In this document: positions 1 through 7,164 of the stretch, in pieces | Layout of the letters: each line of letters begins with the position of its first letter | Position numbering within the stretch: position 1 is the stretch's first letter | NCBI RefSeq assembly: GCF_026262505.1 | Contig: NC_067208.1 | Coordinates: 186,001 to 250,000 of the forward strand | DNA from: Trichomonas vaginalis G3 | Lineage: Eukaryota > Parabasalia > Trichomonadida > Trichomonadidae | Direction of reading: 5' to 3' | DNA: 64,000 nucleotides | Notes under the pieces: generated by a model | Told to the model about the DNA's origin: nothing | The model's input: only the letters and a program-made list of their open reading frames with translations | Databases searched by the model: none | Made by a program: the position numbers and the translations under genes

Positions 1-394
1 TTGTTTATGTAACGAATCCATTTTTTATTGTATTTTCCTTGTTCTCAAAATTTTTCAAAATATTTCAAGTTGATTTTCAAAAAAACTTGAAATATTTATC
101 AGAATTCTCTATTTTTAATCGAGTAGTTTTCCTTTTAATGACTATTATCTTATGATTTCTTGGATTTTATTATATTTTATCTTTATTTTTTTATGTATGT
201 TTATAAATATTTGTTATTTTATTTGCTTTTTCCAATACGTGAATTCCTCAACCTTTTTGCAAAAACAATGAATTTCGTTATTTTATTTTCTTCATCGATT
301 TGGTTCAAAATCATTTAATATTTATTAAAAAGATCTTTGCAATGCTTTTGATTAGTAAAAAATGCTCAATTATTCATGGAAGACCGAAAGTTGT
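1..394. other. AT-rich host intergenic stretch, no gene seen
   Basis: No open frame of coding character and no RNA gene was recognised. The DNA is rich in A/T runs. It lies downstream of the doublecortin gene that ends at 395. Confidence 0.6.
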
Positions 395-757
395 TTAGTA
401 ATCTGATGGAAGTCCAAGCTTTGAGGAAAGCTTGACTGGAAGCTTCTTCTTCTCGAACATGCAGCCTGTTGGAACAACAACAACATCAAGGCCATTTGTT
501 AATTCAGAGAGATCCTTGTATTGCTTGCCCTGTGGAGAGTAGAGAGCACGGACACCACTGCCGCAGCCATCACAGCTCTTAGCAAGGTGTGTGAGAAGCT
601 GATCCCACTTTCTGAAGAGGGAAGGCTTAATAAGAACTTTAACTGCATCGCAGTTCTTTTCACCAATGTTCCAGAAGTAGCAGGCTGGTGGTTGCTCTGT
701 GCCTGTCTTGAAAATCTGTGGGCCACCTGGGCCGCATTTCTTTGGAGCGCAAGTCAT
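395..757 (-). CDS. Doublecortin-domain protein, 120 aa
   Basis: The predicted protein of 120 residues carries one doublecortin-like domain at about residues 30-104. The visible signature is a valine/leucine strand, then FRKWDQLLTHLA, then GVRALYSPQGKQ, then DLSELTNGLDVVVVPTG; this resembles the ubiquitin-like DCX fold that binds microtubules. A short Cys/Gly/Lys-rich head precedes the domain and a basic tail follows it. By family knowledge it would act on microtubules or the axoneme; the exact target is inference. The start is supported by two overlapping TCACTT initiator motifs just upstream of the ATG. The stop overlaps TAAA, the usual Trichomonas polyadenylation signal. No intron is seen. 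This is the only apparently intact host gene in the window. Confidence 0.75.
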   Translation of the reverse strand: MTCAPKKCGPGGPQIFKTGTEQPPACYFWNIGEKNCDAVKVLIKPSLFRKWDQLLTHLAKSCDGCGSGVRALYSPQGKQYKDLSELTNGLDVVVVPTGCMFEKKKLPVKLSSKLGLPSDY

Positions 758-759
758 TT

Positions 760-770
760 AAGTGAAGTGA
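760..770 (-). promoter_or_regulatory. Trichomonas initiator (Inr) motifs
   Basis: Two overlapping copies of TCACTT on the minus strand lie within 15 bases upstream of the doublecortin ATG. They match the Trichomonas initiator consensus TCA(+1)Y(T/A). Position and sequence are seen; use as the start site is inferred. Confidence 0.6.
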
Positions 771-1116
771 TTACTTAAATCATTTCAAATTTTTTTATAT
801 CAAAAGTGACTTTTTATATAAAATAATCAGACGTTTATTTTATATCACAAACCCAATAAAATTAGTATATACATACCATAACATAATTTCGATTGAAAAT
901 TTTGACAAATTTTTTTTATCGGCAATAATTTTACTAACGACGCAGATTGTCTCATAGATAGTCAGTAATCTTGGCTTGATTATGGTATCACATGACTATT
1001 GCCTGGATTATGATATATTTATCGCAATCTCCTTAATATCCAAATTTTGAAAAACGAACAAAACGCCTGATCTAAAATGCCATTAATCAAAATTCATTGA
1101 TGTAATCATTTGATAC
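771..1116. other. Host intergenic stretch, no gene seen
   Basis: AT-rich DNA between the doublecortin promoter and the left end of mariner copy 1. No convincing coding frame or RNA was found. Confidence 0.55.
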
Positions 1117-1118
1117 TA

Positions 1119-1848
1119 TAGGGTGTCCAAAGGTGTGTTTAGCACAAACCTGAATACTGCGAATAGAAATAAACAAGTTACATATATATAAAGTTTATTT
1201 AAATATAATCACCATTGGATTCAATCACGCGTTCGCAGCGATCGATCCAGGCTTGAAAGACACGCTTTAAATCATCATGAGAAAATTGCTCAAATTGCTC
1301 TCTTACAAAATTTTCAAGATCATCTGGACTCGCGAATTCGCGTCCTTCAGCTCTCTTTTTTAGCGTGCCGAATAAATAAAAGTCAGAGGGTGCAATATCA
1401 GGTGAATAAATTGGGTTTGGAACAACTTTGACATTGTTTTCCACCAAGTAATTCATTACCTTATGACTTTTGTGAACTCTTGAATTATCAAAATGAATTG
1501 CAAACTTTTGTTTTTGTTGTTTGGATTTCTCAAACTCATCAGAATTGATAATTTGAGTAAGAACATTGTCAATTAGATACTGAGCATTCATCGTATTAGG
1601 TTTTTGAAGAATATCAATTGCGATGATGCCATTCACGCCCCAAAAAACCGACAACATCATCATTGGTGTGTCAATTTTTTTCTTCGGGAATGTTTGCGGA
1701 TTTTCATCCTTCGGGATCCACATGATTTTGGCTTCTGTTGCATATTGAAACCAAGACTCGTCCCCTGTTACTAAAAAGCGAAACTTCTTGGATTGATACG
1801 CACCCAATATAGAGAGGAGCTCTTTCGAAGATTGGACTCTAGATTTTT
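1119..1848 (-). mobile_element. Tvmar1-like mariner, copy 1, left piece (3' half of transposase)
   Basis: The piece begins with the terminal repeat TAGGGTGTCCAAAGGTG, preceded by a TA target duplication at 1117-1118. It carries the 3' half of a mariner transposase on the minus strand. It is interrupted at 1848 by a Maverick terminus. The missing half continues at 39585-40163, where the other terminal repeat and the second TA lie. Adding the halves, allowing for the Maverick target duplication, gives about 1.3 kb, a normal mariner length. The uninterrupted stretch in copy 2 (around 62740) confirms the junction: the Maverick insertion adds a net six bases in a T-run. Confidence 0.9.
1199..1848 (-). 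pseudogene. Mariner transposase, C-terminal part (copy 1)
   Basis: This is the catalytic part of a mariner/Tc1 transposase, which cuts and pastes the element into TA sites. The first Asp lies in TGDESWFQ, the second in IHFDNSRVHKS and the third in YSPDIAPSDFYLFG. There are 34 residues between the second and third Asp, which is the DD34D mariner signature. The reading frame is open to its own stop at 1199. The N-terminal helix-turn-helix part is 37.7 kb away at 39591-39956 because a Maverick sits inside the gene. No change to the catalytic residues is visible in this half, so the copy seems to have been disabled by the insertion itself. Confidence 0.9.
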
Positions 1849-2077
1849 AGTTAGTATGGTTAAGTTGGGTACGGCGGCACTGCGTTCCACTTTACCCAAT
1901 ACTTGTGAATTTGACACTTTACAAAACCGTTAACGTGTATTTTACAACACAAACGACAACACTAACTTAACCTTAAATATTTACAAAGCCGCCAACCACT
2001 TCACTTCACTAACGAACTCACTAATGTAAAAATAAACGTTCTCACTATCGTTCTCACTAACAACTTCACTAATGTTC

Positions 2078-2362
2078 TCATAAATTTTCCTCAATATCTT
2101 CATCATCAGTGTTAACCCTATTGTAGTCATACTTGAAGCCATAAACTTTCTCTAACTTCTTAACGTACAATTTACATAACTTACCTTCGTCATCGTATGG
2201 TTTAATGATATAACTATTTCTATCTTTATAAACAGTCAATGAAAAGTCAACTGGTCTCGGATGTATTTGAAAGAACATGTTATGCTCAGGAAGGAAGAAT
2301 AAATGTTTAAATGTATGTTTGTTATATGTTTTGATTTGTATGAGTTGCTTTTGTTCTGTCAT
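2078..2362 (-). CDS. Terminal-repeat-encoded small acidic-tailed protein, 94 aa
   Basis: This gene lies wholly inside the terminal repeat, so an element carries it twice; further copies are at 23646-23930 and 39071-39355. The ATG starting MTEQKQ is chosen because the extra upstream residues would need a TTG start. The protein has the pattern H-FKHLFF-PE-N-FFQI, then SLTVYKD, then DEGKLCKLYVKKLEKVYGF, and an acidic tail. The DGK-x-LxKxxKxYG part resembles the C-terminal end of the HNH nuclease at 28503-29087. A DNA-binding role at element ends is inference; the function is not known. A divergent version sits in the termini of the second Maverick (41522-41848). Confidence 0.7.
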   Translation of the reverse strand: MTEQKQLIQIKTYNKHTFKHLFFLPEHNMFFQIHPRPVDFSLTVYKDRNSYIIKPYDDEGKLCKLYVKKLEKVYGFKYDYNRVNTDDEDIEENL

Positions 2363-2456
2363 TACATCCAAATAAAATAAAAATAAAATAAAAAATAAAC
2401 TTAAAAATTAATGATATCACCACCCTCACACGTATGAAAACATAGCACAAAAATAA

Positions 2457-2481
2457 GCCGCTAGCGGCAAGGGCGAAGCCC
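2457..2481 (+). repeat. GC-rich double hairpin inserted in the left terminal repeat
   Basis: GCCGCTAGCGGC (2457-2468) folds on itself and is followed after AA by GGGCGAAGCCC (2471-2481), a four-pair stem with a GAA loop that contains GCGAAGC. The partner repeat near 38970 has only a short AT-rich stretch here. GC content is far above the surroundings. Confidence 0.75.
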
Positions 2482-2542
2482 ATGTTTATGTTAGAATGTT
2501 AGATCTAACACGTTTTCTAACCTCATTTCTAACCTGTTGAAT

Positions 2543-3070
2543 TCATTGCTTTATAACTCTCTTCCTTGGTTTCTTTTTAGTTGCTTTCTTCACGTCTGTC
2601 TCCAACTTGACTGTCTTTCTTCTTCGTCCGTAATGATACCAGTTACTTCCACCAGTCAATGGGTCAAATGGTCTTTCGTAAGGATTTCCATACATTCCAT
2701 AGGGACCATACGGAAGAACTACTGGTGGAGAAGAAACATTTTCTTTAGTTCCATCGAATCTATTTAAATGCATTGTTTCACCTTTCATCTGGTCATTAAA
2801 GTCTTTTGCGTGTTTTGCAAACTCATCGTCCTTTCCTAAAGCATTTTCTGACTCAGTCGCAACCAAATTGGATGCTTTATTTATGAGCCCTATTTTATTT
2901 AATCTTAACTTCTTTGCAACCCAGCCTCCAATCTTCCCTTTATTTGCATCTAATGTCTTCGAAACCCTTCCTCCACTCATTTTATTTACTGCGTCATAAG
3001 CCCCAAGTGCTTTTGCTCCAAATGCTAATGCTTTTGTTCCCATTGCGCCTAAAGCTGTCCAAGCTACCAT
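2543..3070 (-). CDS. Maverick virion-type protein, 175 aa, Gly/Ala head and basic tail
   Basis: The protein opens with a Gly/Ala/Lys-rich amphipathic stretch (about residues 1-60), has a Pro/Tyr/Gly-rich middle near residues 118-150, and ends in a strongly basic KKATKKKPRKR segment. It is nearly identical to 41994-42521. I do not recognise the family. The composition resembles small minor virion or DNA-condensing proteins of double jelly-roll viruses, but that is inference. It is the most distal gene of a leftward block (3071-3268, then 3269-4148) with almost no spacing, so the three are probably co-expressed. Confidence 0.6.
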   Translation of the reverse strand: MVAWTALGAMGTKALAFGAKALGAYDAVNKMSGGRVSKTLDANKGKIGGWVAKKLRLNKIGLINKASNLVATESENALGKDDEFAKHAKDFNDQMKGETMHLNRFDGTKENVSSPPVVLPYGPYGMYGNPYERPFDPLTGGSNWYHYGRRRKTVKLETDVKKATKKKPRKRVIKQ

Positions 3071-3268
3071 TTACACCATATTAAAATCATCTCTCTTCAA
3101 TATTATCTCATAAAAGTTCTCGTTACTGGAGAAAGTCAATGAAACATAAACATTCTCATTCATAAACTTCTTTCTTATCTCATCTATACGCTTCAAAATG
3201 TCTGAACAATTGCTAACATCTTCTACAACAGTTATTTCATCATGAATGACCTTCAAGAACAAGCTCAT
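3071..3268 (-). CDS. Small Maverick protein, 65 aa
   Basis: A short gene packed between its two neighbours with no spacer. The sequence has alternating hydrophobic residues typical of a small beta/alpha fold and no recognised motif. Its counterpart in the second Maverick (42522-42746) is nine residues longer because a 27-base double hairpin lies in frame within it. Function unknown. Confidence 0.55.
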   Translation of the reverse strand: MSLFLKVIHDEITVVEDVSNCSDILKRIDEIRKKFMNENVYVSLTFSSNENFYEIILKRDDFNMV

Positions 3269-4148
3269 TTAATATGCTATTAAAATCATCTCAATAATGA
3301 GTCCATCCTTTCCATCTTTAGGTAGCACAACATCTTTCATTGAAGAAGGTTCGACAAGTCTTATGTTAAACTTACTGACAAAGTTTGTTATACTATAATG
3401 CTTCGGTGGCGAATACATGTAGTTTGAAAGACATAATATAGATTCTTCAGCAAATTCACTTATACTGGATTTTATAACAATGTTCTCACGAGACCAAATA
3501 CCACCAATTGACAATCTTGTAAGCAATCCTGCTGAACCTTCTACTGTAAACGTCGATGGTAACATTCCACGAAGGTCATCTATTGACATCTTTGAGTCAC
3601 TGAATTTAAATATTTTCTTAAAGCAATCGTCATTATCTAACCATGCAATAGCTTTGAAGTTTTCATTCGAATATACATCTGCTTCATTAAATGTAAAACC
3701 TGACTTCTTTGCAGAGACGACTTTAAAATCTATTGCATTTGTTTCAAAATTATATACTATGGTAACTTCTGAAGGTAATGGATGTCCTTCCGCAGTCAGT
3801 TGTTCTCTCACTACCGTTTGAAGCTTTGTGTTAAAAACTTTCATGTCATCTCCTGTGTCTAGGTTCACATACACAGCAACAGGGAAAATCTTGCTTCTTT
3901 GTTTCATCATTATACCTCAAAACATTAAAGTTCTTCAATAATATTGTTCTTCCTGCTGGAATACTTCTAACTTGTCTTATTTCAATAGCTTTCTCACCTC
4001 CTACATACTCTACCCAGTGTCTTGGATATTCATAAGTATACTGACTTTCTTGAATTTTGGTAGGTTTCATCATAACGTGTTCATAGTATATCTTTATACT
4101 CTTGTCAGTTAGACTCGGTGCTATGTTCTGAATATTTCTGACTTGCAT
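3269..4148 (-). pseudogene. Candidate minor capsid (penton-like) protein gene, broken
   Basis: Counterpart of the open 293-codon gene 42747-43628. The start MQVRNIQ is chosen because it sits 16 bases from the divergent ATPase ATG at 4165, leaving a short shared promoter. The deduced protein is rich in beta-type segments and ends with LPKDGKDGLIIEM. A similar ending, LPPDGKDCLYIEA, closes the protein at 19507-20364, suggesting the two are distant paralogues, perhaps vertex or minor capsid components. That role is inference. Broken (about one break). Confidence 0.55.
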
Positions 4149-4164
4149 TTTTAATGAAGATAAA

Positions 4165-5052
4165 ATGAAGCATTTAATACATGACGTAGATGAAGACATG
4201 AATGAAAGCAGTGAAAAGCTCAACAGTTCTCTCATTCTTCCTTTCAGTAAGGACTATGAGTTCTGTTCAAATGGTGTGTATTTCTATTGTGGAAAGATGG
4301 GTTCAGGTAAGACATTTAACCTCATTCGTCATATACTCATAACAGAGCGTTTAGGAAACGACTCTTACTATGACCAAATCATTATATCAGCAACTTCAGA
4401 CTCTATGGATTCAACAGCGAAAACATTTATGTCAAAAGTTCAAGCCTCTGTCGTTAAAGTTCCAGATAGCGAACTCATTGAATTTCTTCAACGTTACATT
4501 CGACGTAAGAGAAAATATTATGCTATTGTAGAGTTCATACAGTCAGGAATGCAAAAGACTTCAGAAGAGATGGAAAGAATTATTGACAAACACCACTTAC
4601 GTCAATACTCAGGAGTTTACGATATGAAACGACTGACAAACTACATTCTATCAAAACTTTCAAAATACCCCTTCAAAAAGTATCCTTCAAACACTCTGCT
4701 CGTTTGTGACGACTTCGCCGGAAAAGGTTTAGTGTCAAAAGCAGACTCACCATTAGCTAACATCATAACTAAAGTCAGACATTACCACTTAACTGTAGCA
4801 ATACTTATGCAAACATGGCGTTTCCTTGCTTTAAACATAAAACGTCTCATAACTGACTTCGTTATCTTTCAAGGTTTCTCACGCTATGACATTGAACTCA
4901 TTTGGAAACAGTCAGGTATAACATTACCTTTTGAAGAAATTTGGGAAGCATATAAGTCTCTCATCTCTCCTCGTTCATACCTTGAGATTCATATCATGAC
5001 TAATACCATTAAAGTCAAAAACATTCCATGGGAACGACCAACATTGTTTTAA
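4165..5052 (+). CDS. Maverick DNA-packaging ATPase (FtsK/HerA type), 295 aa
   Basis: Walker A is GKMGSGKT at residues 43-50 and Walker B is LLVCDDFAG at about 177-185. This matches the A32-like packaging ATPases of Polintons, virophages and large DNA viruses, which pump the genome into preformed capsids. The N-terminal 35 residues are acidic and variable. Length is normal for the family. The gene is divergent from the minor-virion block and its 3' end overlaps the convergent gene 5049-5450 by four bases. An almost identical copy is at 43645-44532, and a divergent relative at 26664-27539. The frame looks whole. Confidence 0.85.
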   Translation: MKHLIHDVDEDMNESSEKLNSSLILPFSKDYEFCSNGVYFYCGKMGSGKTFNLIRHILITERLGNDSYYDQIIISATSDSMDSTAKTFMSKVQASVVKVPDSELIEFLQRYIRRKRKYYAIVEFIQSGMQKTSEEMERIIDKHHLRQYSGVYDMKRLTNYILSKLSKYPFKKYPSNTLLVCDDFAGKGLVSKADSPLANIITKVRHYHLTVAILMQTWRFLALNIKRLITDFVIFQGFSRYDIELIWKQSGITLPFEEIWEAYKSLISPRSYLEIHIMTNTIKVKNIPWERPTLF

Positions 5053-5450
5053 AGTTTAACCTTCAATTGACTGATGGTAAACAAATTCCATGCATCTCTG
5101 TCGCCATTTCTGTTAATATTTTTGCTGTCATTCATATCATCCACTTCCCCATCCGTTAGCTTTTGAGGATATGTGTTAGAATAGCTGTTCTTAAATGAAG
5201 GCTTTTCACCTTTGAGAGCATAAACTCTATAACTTTCTGCATACTTTATGTTTGAACCTCCTGAGCCATCATTGACATAAATTTTTATAGGCTTCCACCC
5301 TTTGTTCATATTCCTGCTTCTTCCCTTAGCTCTTTTGTTCAGTAGTTCTACATCTTTATACACAGCTCCTGTCTCAGTGAATTCAACAATATTTTCATTC
5401 GTTAGCTTTACATTCAAACCCTTGTCGAGTATATTGTTCATTTCATACAT
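5049..5450 (-). CDS. Conserved Maverick protein, 133 aa, unknown
   Basis: The start MYEMNNIL is preferred to a longer frame because the longer one would run into the oppositely oriented gene at 5476; this leaves a 25-base divergent promoter. The middle is basic (LLNKRAKGRSRNMNKG) and the C-terminal half is Asn/Asp/Ser-rich. The counterpart at 44529-44930 is nearly identical. No family recognised. Its place between packaging ATPase and fibre genes suggests a virion role, by inference. Confidence 0.55.
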   Translation of the reverse strand: MYEMNNILDKGLNVKLTNENIVEFTETGAVYKDVELLNKRAKGRSRNMNKGWKPIKIYVNDGSGGSNIKYAESYRVYALKGEKPSFKNSYSNTYPQKLTDGEVDDMNDSKNINRNGDRDAWNLFTISQLKVKL

Positions 5451-5475
5451 ATAAAAGGTTTTTATTCTATATGAA

Positions 5476-6090
5476 ATGAGAAGCAAATCCATCTTAGCTG
5501 GTGCCGTTAATGTTCCAATTGAACCAACATCAAATGTTGACTCACGAACGACAAACAATATTGTCATAAAGAACTATAGTTCAGAGTGTTTGAAAGAAAA
5601 AGAACCAGAACTTAAGTCGGTGAATTTAAACTCAGCTTCAAACGCTAACGCTACATCAGATGTTAAGTTAGAGTATCCACCACTGGACCAAATTCTTTCA
5701 AGAGAAGCCAACGACAACCCTTACACAAATGTTCAAACAAATCCTTCAGATAACGTAGACCATTACCTTCTTCAGTTATACCAAACAATTTTACTCAAAG
5801 ACGATAAGAAGCTTTTGACAAATCTTATAAGCAAGAACCAAATAATTCTAACAAAGGAGGACCTTGAAAATGTTATCTCACGAATAACAGGGAAACAATG
5901 TGTCATTGACTATCTCGACCCTGAAATCGAATGCTGTGGTCAAACTCCACTATTCATGAAAATAGGTAACATCCGCATCATTGAAACACCAGGAACTACA
6001 GGAGTTGAGTTTAAGTATAAATATTCGAACGAGTATACAAAACTATCTACTTACTATAAGCTTTGCTTGAAATATGTTTTAGTAAATTAA
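5476..6090 (+). CDS. Maverick protein with DPEIECCG motif, 204 aa
   Basis: The N-terminal half is Asn/Ser-rich and looks disordered; the C-terminal half is folded and contains DYLDPEIECCG followed by a FKYKYS segment. The same arrangement (EIEPDIACCG then LKYSFP) is found in the protein at 31205-31786 of the divergent element, so the two are homologues despite low identity. Function unknown. The counterpart in the second Maverick (44956-45569) is broken. Confidence 0.6.
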   Translation: MRSKSILAGAVNVPIEPTSNVDSRTTNNIVIKNYSSECLKEKEPELKSVNLNSASNANATSDVKLEYPPLDQILSREANDNPYTNVQTNPSDNVDHYLLQLYQTILLKDDKKLLTNLISKNQIILTKEDLENVISRITGKQCVIDYLDPEIECCGQTPLFMKIGNIRIIETPGTTGVEFKYKYSNEYTKLSTYYKLCLKYVLVN

Positions 6091-6101
6091 AGCAGTCAGG
6101 A

Positions 6102-6134
6102 GGGCTCTTTGAGCCCATCTTGGCGCTTTGCGCC
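6102..6134. repeat. Two adjacent GC-rich hairpins between convergent genes
   Basis: GGGCTCTTTGAGCCC (6102-6116, six-pair stem, TTT loop) and GGCGCTTTGCGCC (6122-6134, five-pair stem, TTT loop). Both are absent at the matching place in the second Maverick (about 45570-45580). Could act as a bidirectional terminator, but similar hairpins also occur inside genes. Confidence 0.65.
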
Positions 6135-6149
6135 GTCAGTCAAAAAAAT

Positions 6150-6422
6150 TCAAGTTAGCAATTTGTAATATCTGTCCAAAACTTCTTCAACAGTATCGAA
6201 CTCATCTTCATAATGCAAACCTAATCTTATTGACTTGGTGCAGTTTTCACTAACACAATATAGCGCTTTGCGCTCGGCGCCTTTGACGCCTTTTTCTGTT
6301 CTCTTGACTGGCATAACTAACTCATTTGTTTCATCAAACAGCAACAACCAAAGTTCATGACCTAATACATAACATTCATACTTTATATTTTTAGCTCTGA
6401 GTTCTCTTGTAAGCTGTTGCAT
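6150..6422 (-). CDS. Small Maverick protein, 90 aa, with hairpin-encoded insert
   Basis: Starts MQQLTRELRAKNIKYECYV and shares 40 bases of overlap with the 3' end of the upstream gene 6383-7147, so the pair is probably one transcription unit. Relative to 45566-45805 it carries ten extra residues (GVKGAERKAL) encoded by a GC-rich pair of hairpins at 6262-6290, inserted in frame. No family recognised. The remainder is close to identical between the two Mavericks. Confidence 0.55.
   Translation of the reverse strand: MQQLTRELRAKNIKYECYVLGHELWLLLFDETNELVMPVKRTEKGVKGAERKALYCVSENCTKSIRLGLHYEDEFDTVEEVLDRYYKLLT
6262..6290 (-). repeat. In-frame GC-rich double hairpin
   Basis: AGCGCTTTGCGCT (6262-6274) and GGCGCCTTTGACGCC (6276-6290, one imperfect pair) sit inside the 90-aa gene. 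The sister gene in the second Maverick lacks the whole insert and stays in frame. Confidence 0.7.
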
Positions 6423-7147
6423 TTAATATTTTCTAAAAAGTCAACTTCAACAGTCATTCGCACTGGTGCCTTCAGTTCTACAGGCTCTCCTTGAAAGTCA
6501 ACAAGTCTGAATTGCATGTCTTTCAAATTATGAGGACTAATGCGAACCCATTTACCTAAATGAGTTGCTATGACAGGAACGTTTGGAATGAACATTGAAT
6601 TGACTGCATAACAGAAGGATTTATATTCTACTGAACCTTTACTATTAACTCCTGAAATACCTGTGACATTAGCTATTTTTGACTCAACGTACAAACAATT
6701 ACCATAACATACGTATGGAACAGATTTCATCTCAATCGTTTTGTCAACACTTTTCAAAGGAAATGTCATATGGTATGCTCCCAGAAGAAGTTGTACTCTA
6801 TGACTCATTCTTGGTATCTTGAACTCTTTCTTGCTACTGAACTTCAATGTTCCCTCAGAAGAGAGTTCGACATCTATGTTGTCAATAGTTTCTTCATTTA
6901 TGAGAGTATCTATGACTCCAGCAATTTTATCTATTCTGTACTCGGCTCTGTTAGGAAATGTTACAACACTTCTTTTGTCATCTATTTCAAACTCCATGAA
7001 ATCTGTTTCATCTGTTATGACAAAAGTTGCGATAGTATTGAAGTCAACAACTCTGAAAGCAAGCGCTTCATTCTGAAGACCTAAGTTTGTTTGTAGCTTT
7101 ACTGTCCCGTATTCGTTTGGGTCTGTACTTTGCAAATAGAACAACAT
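6383..7147 (-). CDS. Probable fibre-associated virion protein, 254 aa
   Basis: The C-terminal part has the run NLKDMQFRLVDFQGEPVEL followed by PVRMTVEVDF. A weaker version (NTLANINLTLVDANFVPV, then LLCPMYLSMT) is in 30385-31200, so both belong to one family. The ends are nearly identical to 45766-46542 but residues about 50-110 are replaced by unrelated-looking sequence, a hypervariable block. It lies back to back with the fibre gene, 17 bases apart. A vertex or fibre-anchor role is inference from this pairing and covariation. Confidence 0.6.
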   Translation of the reverse strand: MLFYLQSTDPNEYGTVKLQTNLGLQNEALAFRVVDFNTIATFVITDETDFMEFEIDDKRSVVTFPNRAEYRIDKIAGVIDTLINEETIDNIDVELSSEGTLKFSSKKEFKIPRMSHRVQLLLGAYHMTFPLKSVDKTIEMKSVPYVCYGNCLYVESKIANVTGISGVNSKGSVEYKSFCYAVNSMFIPNVPVIATHLGKWVRISPHNLKDMQFRLVDFQGEPVELKAPVRMTVEVDFLENIKCNSLQENSELKI

Positions 7148-7164
7148 TTTATTCTCATTAAAAT

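Larger units (their letters stand above)
1849..2567 (+). repeat. Left terminal inverted repeat of the outer Maverick, about 719 bp
   Basis: Reads as the inverse of 38886-39584. It contains AGTTAGTATGG at the tip, the conserved block GGCACTGCGTTCCAC, several subterminal copies of a TTCTCACTAAC-like motif near 1995-2080, a small gene (2078-2362) and a copy of the palindrome GTTAGATCTAAC at 2498-2509. It is about 20 bases longer than its partner because it holds a double hairpin at 2457-2481 that the partner lacks. Confidence 0.85.

Noticed and set aside
3480-3821. Plus-strand frame inside the minus-strand virion gene, also present at 42958
   Set aside because: It is preserved only because the gene on the other strand is preserved; no family, no leader.
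2457-6134. GC-rich hairpins as ordinary transcription terminators
   Set aside because: The same kind of hairpin sits in frame inside coding sequence at 6262, 15703, 42611 and 58882, so termination cannot be the general explanation.
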